Positions 54,951 through 64,000 of a DNA stretch of 64,000 nucleotides are shown piece by piece (position 1 is the stretch's first letter; every line of letters begins with the position of its first letter). Source of the DNA: an uncultured Pelagibacteraceae bacterium. GTDB lineage: Bacteria > Pseudomonadota > Alphaproteobacteria > Pelagibacterales > Pelagibacteraceae. The position numbers were made by a program, and so were the translations under genes. The DNA is taken from NCBI GenBank assembly GCA_902592445.1, contig CACJEN010000003.1, positions 113,401-177,400 on the forward strand, written 5' to 3'. A model generated the notes under the pieces. The model saw nothing but the letters and a program-made list of their open reading frames with translations. It did not search any database and was not told where the DNA came from.

Positions 54951-55913
54951 ATGAGCAAAATATCATTAATAGGAGCAGGACAAATTGGTGGAACTTTAGC
55001 CCATTTAATTGGTCTTAAAGAATTAGCTAATGAAGTTGTACTATTTGATGTGGCTAGTGGAATTGCAAAAGGAAAAGCGCTTGATATTGCACAATCCTCG
55101 TCAGTAGATGGATTTAATGTAAAATTTTCAGGAACAGATAATTATGAGGATATTAAAGATTCAGATGTAATTATTGTTACAGCAGGCGTTCCTCGAAAAC
55201 CAGGAATGAGTAGAGATGATCTTCTAGGGATTAATCTAAAAATAATAAAACAAGTTGCAGAAGGAATTAAAAAATATTCACCAAATGCTTTTGTAGTATG
55301 TATTACTAATCCTTTGGATGTAATGGTTATGGCATTTCAAAAATACTCGGGATTACCAACAAACAAAGTTGTTGGTATGGCTGGTATTTTAGATAGTTCA
55401 AGATTTAAATTGTTTTTGTCTTTAGAATTGAATGTTCCAGTTAAAGAAATTCATGCAATGGTAATGGGTGGTCATGGAGATACGATGGTCCCTTTACCAA
55501 GGTTTACAAAAATCTCAGGAAAACCGCTTAATGAATTAGTTAAACAGGGAAAAATATCAAAGGAGAAACTAGAAAGCATTAATCAGAGGACCAGAGATGG
55601 CGGAGCTGAAATTGTAAAATACCTAGAAAAGGGTTCTGCCTTTTATGCACCAGCTGCTTCTGGTGTTGAAATGGCAAAAGCATACATGAATAATGAGAAT
55701 AAAGTTTTACCATGTGCTGCATATATGAATGGAGAATATGGAGTGAACGGTATCTATGCAGGCGTACCAGTTGTAATAAATAATAAAGGAATAGACAAAA
55801 TTGAAGTTATTGAGTTAGATCAAAAAGAAAAAGAACAATTTGATCACTCAATTGAGGCTGTAAAAAAACTATGGGATGCTGCATCTGCAATTGATCCAGA
55901 TTTAAAGAAGTAG
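54951..55913 (+). CDS. mdh: Malate dehydrogenase
   Basis: An LDH-like NAD-dependent malate dehydrogenase of 320 residues, the alphaproteobacterial type. The nucleotide motif is [14 protein letters not shown]. The substrate arginines lie in [12 protein letters not shown], with another in [14 protein letters not shown]. The catalytic His is in [12 protein letters not shown]. It starts 1 nt after mmsA and is followed by sucC after 3 nt. Confidence 0.97.
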   Translation: MSKISLIGAGQIGGTLAHLIGLKELANEVVLFDVASGIAKGKALDIAQSSSVDGFNVKFSGTDNYEDIKDSDVIIVTAGVPRKPGMSRDDLLGINLKIIKQVAEGIKKYSPNAFVVCITNPLDVMVMAFQKYSGLPTNKVVGMAGILDSSRFKLFLSLELNVPVKEIHAMVMGGHGDTMVPLPRFTKISGKPLNELVKQGKISKEKLESINQRTRDGGAEIVKYLEKGSAFYAPAASGVEMAKAYMNNENKVLPCAAYMNGEYGVNGIYAGVPVVINNKGIDKIEVIELDQKEKEQFDHSIEAVKKLWDAASAIDPDLKK

Positions 55914-55916
55914 GTC

Positions 55917-57077
55917 ATGAATATACATGAGCATCAGGCTAAAGAAGTTTTAAAAAAATATGGCGCAAATGTTCCAAACGGTTATTTTGCTCTCAATGTA
56001 AAAGATCTAGTTGAGAAAGCAAAAAATTTAAATACTGAAAAATACGTTTTAAAGGCACAAATCCATGCCGGAGGAAGAGGAAAAGGTGGTGGTGTAAAAA
56101 TTATAGATAATTTAGAAGATTTAGAAAAAGAAGCATCAAAACTTTTAGGGAAAAATTTAGTCACTCATCAAACTGGGCCTAGTGGAAGAGAAGTAAAGAG
56201 ATTATATGTTGAAGAGTCTTCTAATATTGAAAGAGAATTTTATTTATCATGTTTAGTTGATAGAACAAACTCAAAGATAGCATTTATATCCAGTGATCAA
56301 GGCGGAATGGATATAGAAAAAGTTGCTGTAGAAACACCTGAAAAAATTATTACTACTAAAATTGATTTAATGAATGAAATTTTAGACGATGACTGTGAAA
56401 AAATTATAAATATTTTTGGTCTAAAAAGTGAAGCCAAGATAGAAGCAATACATCTAATTAAATCAATATATAAAATGTTTATAGACACGGATGCAAATTT
56501 AGTAGAAATAAATCCATTAATACTTACTAAAACTAATTCAGTTGTTTGTTTAGATGCAAAAATGAACTTTGATAGTAATGCATTATTTAGACAATCGGAA
56601 ATTTTAAAGTTCAGAGATCTTAATGAAGAAAATCAAACAGAAATAGAGGCAAGCAAACATGATCTTGCTTATATCAAACTAGATGGAAGTATAGGCTGCA
56701 TGGTCAATGGAGCTGGTCTTGCTATGGCTACTATGGACATAATTAAACTTTATGGGGAAGAACCAGCAAATTTCTTAGATGTCGGAGGAGGAGCTTCTAA
56801 AGAAAAAGTCTCAGCTGCATTTAAGTTAATATTATCTGATGCAAATGTTAAAGGAATATTGATTAATATCTTTGGAGGCATAATGAGATGTGATGTTCTT
56901 GCTCAAGGGGTAGTTGATGCTGCTAAAGAAATAAATATTTCAGTTCCATTAGTGGTAAGATTAGCTGGCACAAATTTTAAGGAGGGTAAAGAAATTTTAA
57001 AGAAGTCAGGTTTAAAAATAATTCCAGCTGAAAATTTAGATGATGCTGCAAAAAAAATAGTCGAGGCGATAAGATAA
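55917..57077 (+). CDS. sucC: Succinyl-CoA synthetase beta subunit
   Basis: An ATP-grasp subunit of 386 residues that makes ATP or GTP from succinyl-CoA. It opens with MNIHEHQAKEVLKKYG. The nucleotide loop is AQIHAGGRGKGGGVK. VEINPLILT and the DVGGGASKEKV, ILINIFGGIMRCD segments contact the alpha subunit. It is directly followed by sucD. Confidence 0.98.
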   Translation: MNIHEHQAKEVLKKYGANVPNGYFALNVKDLVEKAKNLNTEKYVLKAQIHAGGRGKGGGVKIIDNLEDLEKEASKLLGKNLVTHQTGPSGREVKRLYVEESSNIEREFYLSCLVDRTNSKIAFISSDQGGMDIEKVAVETPEKIITTKIDLMNEILDDDCEKIINIFGLKSEAKIEAIHLIKSIYKMFIDTDANLVEINPLILTKTNSVVCLDAKMNFDSNALFRQSEILKFRDLNEENQTEIEASKHDLAYIKLDGSIGCMVNGAGLAMATMDIIKLYGEEPANFLDVGGGASKEKVSAAFKLILSDANVKGILINIFGGIMRCDVLAQGVVDAAKEINISVPLVVRLAGTNFKEGKEILKKSGLKIIPAENLDDAAKKIVEAIR

Positions 57078-57080
57078 TTT

Positions 57081-57956
57081 GTGTCTATTTTAATTAACAA
57101 AAATACAAAAGTTATTTGTCAAGGTTTCACTGGTGCAAATGGAACCTTTCACTCCGAACAAGCAATAAAATATGGGACTAATATAGTTGGAGGTGTTACT
57201 CCAAAAAAAGGAGGTCAAACTCATCTTGAAAGACCTGTTTTCAATACTGTTAAAGAGGCAAAAGATGAAACAGGCGCTAATGCTTCAATGATTTACGTGC
57301 CAGCAAAATTTGCTTCATCAGCGATTATAGAGGCAATTGATGCATCTATAGAATTAATTGTTTGTGTGACAGAGGGTATACCTGTTCTTGATATGTTAAG
57401 AGTAAAACAGCATTTAAAAAAATCTAAATCAAGATTAATTGGACCTAACTGCCCAGGCATCATCACGCCAGATGAATGCAAAATAGGAATTATGCCTGGA
57501 AATATTCATAAAAAAGGATCAGTTGGTATTGTCTCACGATCAGGAACATTAACTTATGAAGCTGTTGCTCAAACAACTGAAAATGGATTAGGGCAAACTA
57601 CTTGTATAGGCATTGGTGGGGATCCTATAAATGGAACAAATTTTATTGATTGCTTAGATCTTTTTTTGAAAGATGAGGATACAAAATCAATCTTAATGAT
57701 AGGTGAAATAGGAGGAACAGCAGAAGAAGAAGCTGCTGAGTTTGTAAAAAATCATAATATAAAAAAACCAATTGTTGGATTTGTAGCGGGATTAACGGCA
57801 CCCCCTGGTAGAAGGATGGGGCACGCTGGTGCAATCATTTCAGGTGGTAAAGGTGGCGCAGAAGATAAAATAAAAAAAATGGAAGAATGTGGGATTACAA
57901 TTGCAAAATCCCCTTCTGAGATAGGGAAAACCCTTTTTAATAAATTGTCTAGTTGA
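57081..57956 (+). CDS. sucD: Succinyl-CoA synthetase alpha subunit
   Basis: The CoA-binding subunit with the phosphorylated histidine. The 291-residue protein starts at GTG 57081. [17 protein letters not shown] binds Co[20 protein letters not shown] carries the catalytic His. [15 protein letters not shown] and [15 protein letters not shown] are further landmarks. A 39-bp gap separates it from sucA. Confidence 0.98.
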   Translation: MSILINKNTKVICQGFTGANGTFHSEQAIKYGTNIVGGVTPKKGGQTHLERPVFNTVKEAKDETGANASMIYVPAKFASSAIIEAIDASIELIVCVTEGIPVLDMLRVKQHLKKSKSRLIGPNCPGIITPDECKIGIMPGNIHKKGSVGIVSRSGTLTYEAVAQTTENGLGQTTCIGIGGDPINGTNFIDCLDLFLKDEDTKSILMIGEIGGTAEEEAAEFVKNHNIKKPIVGFVAGLTAPPGRRMGHAGAIISGGKGGAEDKIKKMEECGITIAKSPSEIGKTLFNKLSS

Positions 57957-57995
57957 TAATATTTTTTTAGTAATATAGCTTAATGAAATAGACAA

Positions 57996-60899
57996 ATGTC
58001 ATCTTCAAAAAACTTAGAGTATAAAAAAACGTCATTCCTTAATAAGACAAATAGCGCATTTATAGAGGAGATGTATTTGAGATTTTTGAACCAAGATCCA
58101 AATCTTGCAGATAGTTGGAAAGATTATTTTGAAGGTATTCAGGATGAAGCAGACGTAATTTTAAATGATATTAATGGACCATCATGGAAACCTGAAGGGG
58201 TAAGAATAAATTCCAATAGTATAGAAAAAATAATAGAAAAAAATGGTAATGAACCTAAAGATGTATCTGATAAATTTAATTTTCAAGTAGTTGCAAATTC
58301 TAACAAAGAATCCATAAGTGCTGTAGCACTTATAAGAGCTTATAGGCTTAGGGGACATCTACTTGCGAAGTTAGATCCTCTAGAAATGATGAAGACAGAA
58401 TATTTAGACGAATTACATCCTGAATATTATGGTTTTGATAAGAAAAAATACGATAAAAAAATTGAACTTAATGGTGTAATAAACAAGGAGAAAGCAAGTG
58501 TAAGAGAGATACTTCAATTCTTAAAGAAAACTTATTGTGGCCCAGTCGGTTATGAGTATATGCATATCTCTAACCCAACTGAAAGAAAATGGTTTAGAGA
58601 TAGAGTTGAAAAAGACGAGAATGCTTTAAAATTTACTAACAATGGAAAAGATGCAATTTTAAATAAGCTTATTCAAGCTGAAGGTTTTGAAAAGTTTTTG
58701 CATACAAAATACGTTGGAACCAAAAGATTTGGCTTAGATGGTGGGGAAAGTTTGATACCAGCATTAGAACAGATCATAAAAATTGGAGGACAGTTTAAAA
58801 TTAAAGAAGTTAAAATAGGCATGTCTCATAGAGGACGATTAAACGTTTTAGCAAACGTTTTACAAAAATCTTACAAAAGAATTTTTAACGAGTTTGCCGG
58901 AGAAATGAGTGGTAACACTAAAGATAGTGCTGGAGATGTTAAGTATCATTTAGGAGCTTCCTCAAACAGAGAATTTGATGGAAATTCGGTACATGTCAGT
59001 CTTACAGATAATCCATCTCATTTAGAGGCTGTAAATCCAGTAGTTTTAGGACAAACAAGAGCAAAGCAATTTTTTCATGGAGATAAAGAAAGAAATAAAG
59101 TTATACCTATTCTTATCCATGGTGATGCTGCGTTTGCTGGACAGGGAGTTGTATCTGAGTGTTTTGCAATGTCAGGGCTACCCGGTCATAACACTGGAGG
59201 AACAATTCATATAATTGTGAACAACCAAATAGGATTTACTACAAGCCCAAGATTTGCACGTTCATCACCATATCCATCTGATGTTGGGAAAATGGTAGAT
59301 GCACCAATAATTCATGTCAATGGAGATAATCCTGAAGCTGTAGTTTATGCGACAAGAGTAGCAACAGAGTTTAGATTAAAATTTAACAGAGATGTGGTTA
59401 TTGATTTAATTTGTTATAGAAGATTTGGCCATAACGAAGGAGATGAGCCATCTTTTACTCAGCCTTTAATGTATAAGAAAATAAGATCACACCCGTCTAC
59501 GGTAAATATTTATGGAGAAAAACTAGTAAATGAAAATCTTTTCTCTAAAGATCAGCTCAATTTAAAAATTCAAGAGTTTAAAAATTTATTAGACGATCAA
59601 TTTAAAACTGCAAAAGACTATAAACCAAAAATAGAATGGTTTGAGGGAACATGGTCTAGATACAAACCAGAAAAAGGAAAAGATAGACGAGGTGTTACAG
59701 GAGCTGATAATAAAATTTTAAAAGAAATTTCTAATAAAATAAATATTGTCCCACAAGAAAAAAATATTCATAAAACAATTGTTAAAATTCTTGACACAAG
59801 GAGACAAACAGTTGAGCAAGGTGTTGGAATTGACTGGGCTACAGCAGAGGCTTTAGCTTTTGGTTCTTTATTGGAAGAGGGATACCCAGTTAGATTGGTT
59901 GGCCAAGACTCAGGAAGAGGGACTTTTAGTCAAAGACATTCCGTTCTAAGAAATCAAATTGATAATTCAAGATACATTCCTTTGAACAATATATCAAAAT
60001 ATCAAAAAAATTTTGAAGTTGTTGATAGTTTTTTATCAGAACTCGCAGTCCTCGGCTTTGAGTATGGATATAGTTTGGTTGAACCAAATACCCTTACTTT
60101 GTGGGAAGCACAGTTTGGAGATTTTGCTAATGGTGCTCAAGTAATTATTGACCAATTTATTGCATCTGGAGAAAGGAAGTGGAATAGAGCCTCAGGATTA
60201 GTAATGTTACTACCCCATGGATATGAAGGTCAAGGCCCAGAGCACTCTTCTGCAAGATTGGAGAGATATCTACAACTATGCGCAAATGATAATCTTCAAA
60301 TTATGAACTGTACTACTCCAGCTAACTATTTCCATGCATTGAGAAGACAAATGCATAGAGACTTTAGAAAACCTTTAATTATGATGACGCCAAAGTCTTT
60401 ACTAAGAAATAAACTATGCGTTTCAAATTTAGAGGATTTTAGTAAAGAAAATACTTTTCACAGAGTACTCTGGGATCACGCTTTAGATCCTAAAGCCAAA
60501 GGTTTTTTAAAGTTAAAAGATAAATCAAAGATAAGAAAAGTTATTATGTGTTCTGGTAAAGTTTACTTTGATTTATTGGCAGCAAGAGAAAAACTAAAAG
60601 TTGATGACGTTGTATTGTATAGAGTTGAACAATTATACCCATTTCCTGCAAAAGCACTTGTAAAAGAACTTAGACCGTTCGCTAAAAATTCAAATTTTCA
60701 TTGGTGTCAAGAGGAGCCAAAAAATATGGGCGCGTGGTTCTCAGTAAGAGATTATATACAATGGACATTAGAAACTATTAAGGCTAAAAATAGTCAAATT
60801 TCTTATATAGGAAGAAATCCTGACGCTTCACCTGCAACAGGTTACGCAAAAAGACATCTTTCAGAACAACAAGAAATTATTAATAAAGTATTTGAATAA
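57996..60899 (+). CDS. sucA: 2-oxoglutarate dehydrogenase E1 component
   Basis: The thiamine-diphosphate-dependent E1 subunit, 967 residues, complete. The N-terminal E2-binding region includes FLNQDPNLADSWKDYFEG. The ThDP and Mg site lies in ILIHGDAAFAGQGVV with NNQIGFTT downstream. IGMSHRGRLNVLANV, DSGRGTFSQRHSV and PHGYEGQGPEHSSARLER are hallmark motifs. It decarboxylates 2-oxoglutarate and hands the succinyl unit to SucB. Confidence 0.98.
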   Translation: MSSSKNLEYKKTSFLNKTNSAFIEEMYLRFLNQDPNLADSWKDYFEGIQDEADVILNDINGPSWKPEGVRINSNSIEKIIEKNGNEPKDVSDKFNFQVVANSNKESISAVALIRAYRLRGHLLAKLDPLEMMKTEYLDELHPEYYGFDKKKYDKKIELNGVINKEKASVREILQFLKKTYCGPVGYEYMHISNPTERKWFRDRVEKDENALKFTNNGKDAILNKLIQAEGFEKFLHTKYVGTKRFGLDGGESLIPALEQIIKIGGQFKIKEVKIGMSHRGRLNVLANVLQKSYKRIFNEFAGEMSGNTKDSAGDVKYHLGASSNREFDGNSVHVSLTDNPSHLEAVNPVVLGQTRAKQFFHGDKERNKVIPILIHGDAAFAGQGVVSECFAMSGLPGHNTGGTIHIIVNNQIGFTTSPRFARSSPYPSDVGKMVDAPIIHVNGDNPEAVVYATRVATEFRLKFNRDVVIDLICYRRFGHNEGDEPSFTQPLMYKKIRSHPSTVNIYGEKLVNENLFSKDQLNLKIQEFKNLLDDQFKTAKDYKPKIEWFEGTWSRYKPEKGKDRRGVTGADNKILKEISNKINIVPQEKNIHKTIVKILDTRRQTVEQGVGIDWATAEALAFGSLLEEGYPVRLVGQDSGRGTFSQRHSVLRNQIDNSRYIPLNNISKYQKNFEVVDSFLSELAVLGFEYGYSLVEPNTLTLWEAQFGDFANGAQVIIDQFIASGERKWNRASGLVMLLPHGYEGQGPEHSSARLERYLQLCANDNLQIMNCTTPANYFHALRRQMHRDFRKPLIMMTPKSLLRNKLCVSNLEDFSKENTFHRVLWDHALDPKAKGFLKLKDKSKIRKVIMCSGKVYFDLLAAREKLKVDDVVLYRVEQLYPFPAKALVKELRPFAKNSNFHWCQEEPKNMGAWFSVRDYIQWTLETIKAKNSQISYIGRNPDASPATGYAKRHLSEQQEIINKVFE

Positions 60900-62234
60900 A
60901 TGAGTGAAAAAATTTTAGTCCCTGTGCTTGGAGAGAGTATTACAGAAGCAACAGTATCTAAGTGGTTAAAGAAAAAGGGTGAAAGTGTCATTGCAGATGA
61001 AGCTGTAGTTGAACTTGAAACTGATAAAGTTAATTTAGAAGTTCCAGCGTCAACGCATGGTGTTATTGCAGAGATTAATGCTAACGAAGGAGACACGGTT
61101 GAAGTAGGAGCAGTTTTAGGTGTGATTTCAGAGACTGCAAATAAAACTGATAATAAACCTTCGAACCAAGTTATAGAAGATCAAAAAAACCAAGTAGAGG
61201 AGAACCCCAAAGTATTTGAGACCAAAGTCGAACAAGCTTTAAAAACTGAAGAAAAAGATAATGTAATTAGCTTGGATGTAGAAAAAAAACAAAAAGTAAT
61301 AGAAAATTCAGATGAAGAACAGCCATTTGTTTTAACAAATGAAGTATTAGAGCCAAATGTAGAAGAAACAAAAATAAATCCAATATTATCACCTGCTGTA
61401 AGAAAAATGGTTGCAGAAAAAAAAATTGACTTGAAACAAGTAAAACCTACAGGAAAAGATGGTAGAATATTAAAAGGTGACTTAATTAGTATGATGGGCG
61501 TTAACCCTCAACCTAACCGAAGAAAAATTCAATTTGGTGAGGAGGAGAGAATTAAAATGTCTAGGTTAAGACAGACTATTGCTAAAAGACTAAAGGAAGC
61601 CCAAGAAAATGCAGCAATGTTAACCACTTTTAATGAGATTGATATGTCGGGTATAATGTCGATGCGAAAAGAAAACCAAGAAGATTTTCAATCAAGATAT
61701 GGGATAAAACTTGGATTTATGTCCTTTTTTGTAAAAGCTTGCGTAGTTGGGTTAAAATTATTTCCAGCAATAAATGCAGAAATAGAGGGACAGGAAATAA
61801 TCTACAAAAATTACTATAATATTAGCTTTGCTGTTGGAACAGAAAAAGGTTTAGTAGTACCAGTATTGAAAAATGCAGACGAAATGTCTTTTGCTGATAT
61901 AGAAAAAGAAATTAAAAATTTGTCAGAAAAAGCAAAAAAAAGCTTGTTAACAATTGAGGATTTACAAGGTGGAACATTTACAATCAGTAATGGTGGAGTT
62001 TATGGCTCAATGTTGTCTACCCCGATTTTAAACCCACCTCAGTCAGGTGTATTAGGAATGCATAATATTGTTGAAAGGCCTGTTGTTCAAGATAATGAAA
62101 TTAAAGTAAAACCAATAATGTATCTTGCGCTTTCATACGACCATAGGATCATAGATGGAAAAGACTCAGTTTCTTTTTTAAAAACAGTGAAAGAAAACCT
62201 TGAAGATCCAAGGAGATTATTTTTAAATATTTAG
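60900..62234 (+). CDS. sucB: 2-oxoglutarate dehydrogenase E2 (dihydrolipoyl succinyltransferase)
   Basis: A 444-residue E2. One N-terminal lipoyl domain (lipoyl Lys in ELETDKVNLEVPA, ~residue 43) is followed by a long Glu/Lys/Asn linker (~80-155). A peripheral-subunit-binding domain comes next (LSPAVRKMVAEKKIDLKQV, GKDGRILKGD), then the catalytic domain ending with the active His in SYDHRIIDGKDSV. Organisation and length are typical. It starts at the base after the sucA stop. Confidence 0.97.
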   Translation: MSEKILVPVLGESITEATVSKWLKKKGESVIADEAVVELETDKVNLEVPASTHGVIAEINANEGDTVEVGAVLGVISETANKTDNKPSNQVIEDQKNQVEENPKVFETKVEQALKTEEKDNVISLDVEKKQKVIENSDEEQPFVLTNEVLEPNVEETKINPILSPAVRKMVAEKKIDLKQVKPTGKDGRILKGDLISMMGVNPQPNRRKIQFGEEERIKMSRLRQTIAKRLKEAQENAAMLTTFNEIDMSGIMSMRKENQEDFQSRYGIKLGFMSFFVKACVVGLKLFPAINAEIEGQEIIYKNYYNISFAVGTEKGLVVPVLKNADEMSFADIEKEIKNLSEKAKKSLLTIEDLQGGTFTISNGGVYGSMLSTPILNPPQSGVLGMHNIVERPVVQDNEIKVKPIMYLALSYDHRIIDGKDSVSFLKTVKENLEDPRRLFLNI

Positions 62235-63632
62235 ATGTCAGAAAAATTTGATGTAACAGTAATTGGTGGTGGCCCAGGTGGATATGTTTGTGCAATAAGA
62301 TTATCGCAACTAGGTCTAAAAACTGCGTGTATTGAATCCAGAGGATCGCTTGGAGGTACCTGCTTAAATGTAGGATGTATTCCATCAAAAAGCTTGTTGA
62401 ATTTATCTGAAAATTTTCATAAGGCAAAAAATTTTGAGAAGATAGGTATCGAAACAGGTGAAATTAAATTGAACCTTGGAAAGATGATGAAAAATAAAGA
62501 AAAGGCTGTCACCGTTTTGACAAAGGGAATAGAATTTTTGTTTAAAAAAAATAAGGTTTCTTATTTCAAAGGTAAGGGGTCATTTAAGAGCTCAAATGAA
62601 TTAGTAGTTTCTGGGGATGGAAAAGAAACAGTTATTGAGACTGAAAAAGTAATAATTAGCACTGGTTCAGAGCCTGTATCAATACCTGGAATGGAATTTG
62701 ATGAGGAAAAAATAATCTCGTCTACTGGAGCATTATCCTTGGAAAAATTACCAAAGAAAATGGTTGTAGTTGGTGGGGGATATATTGGTTTGGAAATGGG
62801 TTCAGTTTGGTCAAGACTTGGAACAGAAGTAGAAGTTGTTGAATTTCTAGATCATATTACACCTGGTATGGATCGTGAGATATCAAGTGAATTCATGAAG
62901 ATACTTAAAAAACAAGGAATAAAATTTAAATTAAATACCAAGATTGAAAAAATTACAAAAAATGAAAATGGAGTTATCCTAGAAGTAATTGATAAAGAAA
63001 ATAAGAAAAATAACATAGAAGCTGACGTTGTCCTTATTTCAGTTGGAAGACGGCCATACACAATTGGTTTAAAATTAGAAAATGTGGGAGTTAAAACTGA
63101 TGAAAAAGGAAAGATAAAAGTAGACAAGAAATTTGAAACAAATATTAAAAATATATTTGCTATTGGAGATGTTATTGATGGTCCTATGTTAGCTCACAAA
63201 GCAGAAGAGGAAGGAATAGCAGTTGCAGAATTTATCGCTGGCCAATCAGGACATGTTAATTACGATATTATACCTGGTGTAATTTATACCTCTCCAGAAG
63301 TTGCTTCAGTAGGAAAAACTGAGGAACAATTAAATGAAAAAAAAATTAATTTTAAAGTTGGAAAGTTTCCTTTTATGGCAAACTCAAGAGCAAAAGCAAT
63401 AGATGAGCCTGAAGGTTTTGTAAAAATACTTGCTGATGCAACTTCTGATAAAGTTCTAGGAGTACATATTATAGGCCCTCACGCTGGAGAAATGATCGCT
63501 GAAATGGCTATCGCAATGGAGTTTGGTGCAAGTTCAGAGGACATAGCGAGAACTTGTCATGCTCACCCAACATTTTCAGAGGCAATAAAAGAAGCGGCTT
63601 TATCTGTAGAAAAAAGACAGATTCACTCTTAA
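62235..63632 (+). CDS. lpdA: Dihydrolipoyl dehydrogenase (E3)
   Basis: A 465-residue FAD/NAD disulfide oxidoreductase that reoxidises the E2 lipoyl groups. It has the FAD motif VIGGGPGGYVCAIR and the redox disulfide GGTCLNVGCIPSK. The NAD motif is VVGGGYIGLEMGSVW and the C-terminal base is His in CHAHPTFSEA. As the last gene of the suc cluster it probably serves 2-oxoglutarate dehydrogenase and may also serve the glycine-cleavage or pyruvate complexes. Confidence 0.98.
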   Translation: MSEKFDVTVIGGGPGGYVCAIRLSQLGLKTACIESRGSLGGTCLNVGCIPSKSLLNLSENFHKAKNFEKIGIETGEIKLNLGKMMKNKEKAVTVLTKGIEFLFKKNKVSYFKGKGSFKSSNELVVSGDGKETVIETEKVIISTGSEPVSIPGMEFDEEKIISSTGALSLEKLPKKMVVVGGGYIGLEMGSVWSRLGTEVEVVEFLDHITPGMDREISSEFMKILKKQGIKFKLNTKIEKITKNENGVILEVIDKENKKNNIEADVVLISVGRRPYTIGLKLENVGVKTDEKGKIKVDKKFETNIKNIFAIGDVIDGPMLAHKAEEEGIAVAEFIAGQSGHVNYDIIPGVIYTSPEVASVGKTEEQLNEKKINFKVGKFPFMANSRAKAIDEPEGFVKILADATSDKVLGVHIIGPHAGEMIAEMAIAMEFGASSEDIARTCHAHPTFSEAIKEAALSVEKRQIHS

Positions 63633-63636
63633 TTAA

Positions 63637-63667
63637 AGGATTTTAAGCAAAATCCTAAAATTTTTTT
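63637..63667 (+). terminator. Intrinsic terminator of the TCA operon
   Basis: AGGATTTT (63637-63644) pairs with AAAATCCT (63649-63656) around AAGC. A T7 run (63661-63667) follows after four A residues. It lies 4 nt after the lpdA stop and would end the asd/sdh-to-lpd transcript. The four-base gap before the T-tract is slightly unusual. The rest of the spacer to 63823 is AT-rich with nothing else recognised. Confidence 0.65.
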
Positions 63668-63823
63668 AATTTAAAAAAGGTAATATCAAAATTTTGTGAG
63701 TTATTATTAAAATCGTCTCTCAGTATTTCTCAATTTTTATAACATTTATTATTGATTCTATTTTTAGTTTTGTATTTGTCTTTCAAGTTAGACACTGAAT
63801 TTAGGATTTGGTAATGTCGATTT

Positions 63824-64000
63824 GTGAAAAATTTATTTGAATATGTTGCAAATGTATCAATTAAATTTAACTTAAAATTGTCTTATAAATTTTTTTATAA
63901 GTTGTTTAAATTTTTTCTTAAAGATAAAATTATTTTAAAATTTCCTCAATGCAAGTTTTTTGCTTATCCTCAAAAAAAAGATCTTAGTAGATGGATGATT
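63824..64000 (+). CDS. Partial gene at window edge, possible FkbM-type methyltransferase
   Basis: A reading frame from GTG 63824 stays open to the last base (59 codons). An in-frame stop at 63812 sits upstream. The visible N-terminus is basic and aromatic (Lys/Phe/Tyr-rich) and ends in FFAYPQKKDLSRWMI. That ending reminds me of the region before the SAM domain in FkbM-family methyltransferases, but this is a weak impression. The gene continues outside the window. It follows the lpdA terminator and is probably a separate transcription unit. Confidence 0.45.
   Translation, partial: MKNLFEYVANVSIKFNLKLSYKFFYKLFKFFLKDKIILKFPQCKFFAYPQKKDLSRWMI

Overview
The window reads as a chromosomal segment of a SAR11-clade alphaproteobacterium (Candidatus Pelagibacter or a close relative). 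The basis is very AT-rich DNA, tiny intergenic gaps, many 1-11 bp gene overlaps and few strong Shine-Dalgarno sites. The gene content also fits: a DMSP demethylation cluster, a glycolate-oxidase/TRAP-transporter island, two photolyase-family genes and a single long TCA-cycle operon. I saw no tRNA, rRNA, insertion sequence, prophage or CRISPR array. The segment looks like streamlined core genome rather than a mobile island.

Layout. 0-8.4 kb: a small membrane protein, tsaD (minus), hemC-hemD, an MscS-type channel, a YggT protein, folD, a metallo-beta-lactamase-fold hydrolase, then on minus a PQQ-type sugar dehydrogenase homologue and an SDR-like protein. 8.4-12.3 kb: a light/UV cluster with two different cryptochrome/photolyase-family genes, a 41-residue DUF2256 zinc-finger protein, a 75-residue protein with a Cys-rich tail, and two small membrane proteins (one PsiE-like). 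12.3-17.2 kb: argG, an IalB-family protein, an aldo/keto reductase, a Bax-inhibitor-1 protein, DUF2794, YciB and HspQ. 17.2-22 kb: cytochrome c maturation ccmC-D-E-F-G-H, with a predicted 15-bp RNA stem in front, then a PagL-like outer-membrane protein. 22-34.1 kb: a 2-hydroxyacid oxidation and uptake island (FMN oxidase, aminotransferase, glcDEF, D-2-hydroxyacid dehydrogenase, TRAP dctP-Q-M, amidase, tiny membrane protein). 34.1-36.4 kb: EamA transporter, alpha/beta hydrolase and an exported orphan. 36.4-41.5 kb: ftsY-dapF (minus) divergent from ffh-rpsP-trmD-rplS, with a compact structured RNA just in front of ffh. 41.5-44.6 kb: leuC-leuD-leuB. 44.6-49.2 kb: dmdC-dmdB-dmdA. 49.2-63.6 kb: asd, sdhCDAB, mmsA, mdh, sucCD, sucAB and lpdA, closed by an intrinsic terminator. 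The right edge cuts a further gene, possibly an FkbM-type methyltransferase.

How the genes work together. The metabolic core couples uptake and oxidation of small algal exudates (glycolate and other 2-hydroxyacids, DMSP) to a membrane-linked TCA cycle and c-type cytochrome assembly. The photolyases and their neighbours fit a sunlit surface-ocean life.

The most interesting non-coding signal is the roughly 100-nt leader of ffh (about 38216-38322). It contains a hairpin, two bulged stems capped by GUAA and UUCG tetraloops, and an 8-pair pseudoknot. The pseudoknot's 3' strand lies 7-14 nt before the ffh start codon, which suggests translational control of SRP protein synthesis. All structure statements come from manual base-pairing, and all family assignments from reading motifs. 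No search was run.
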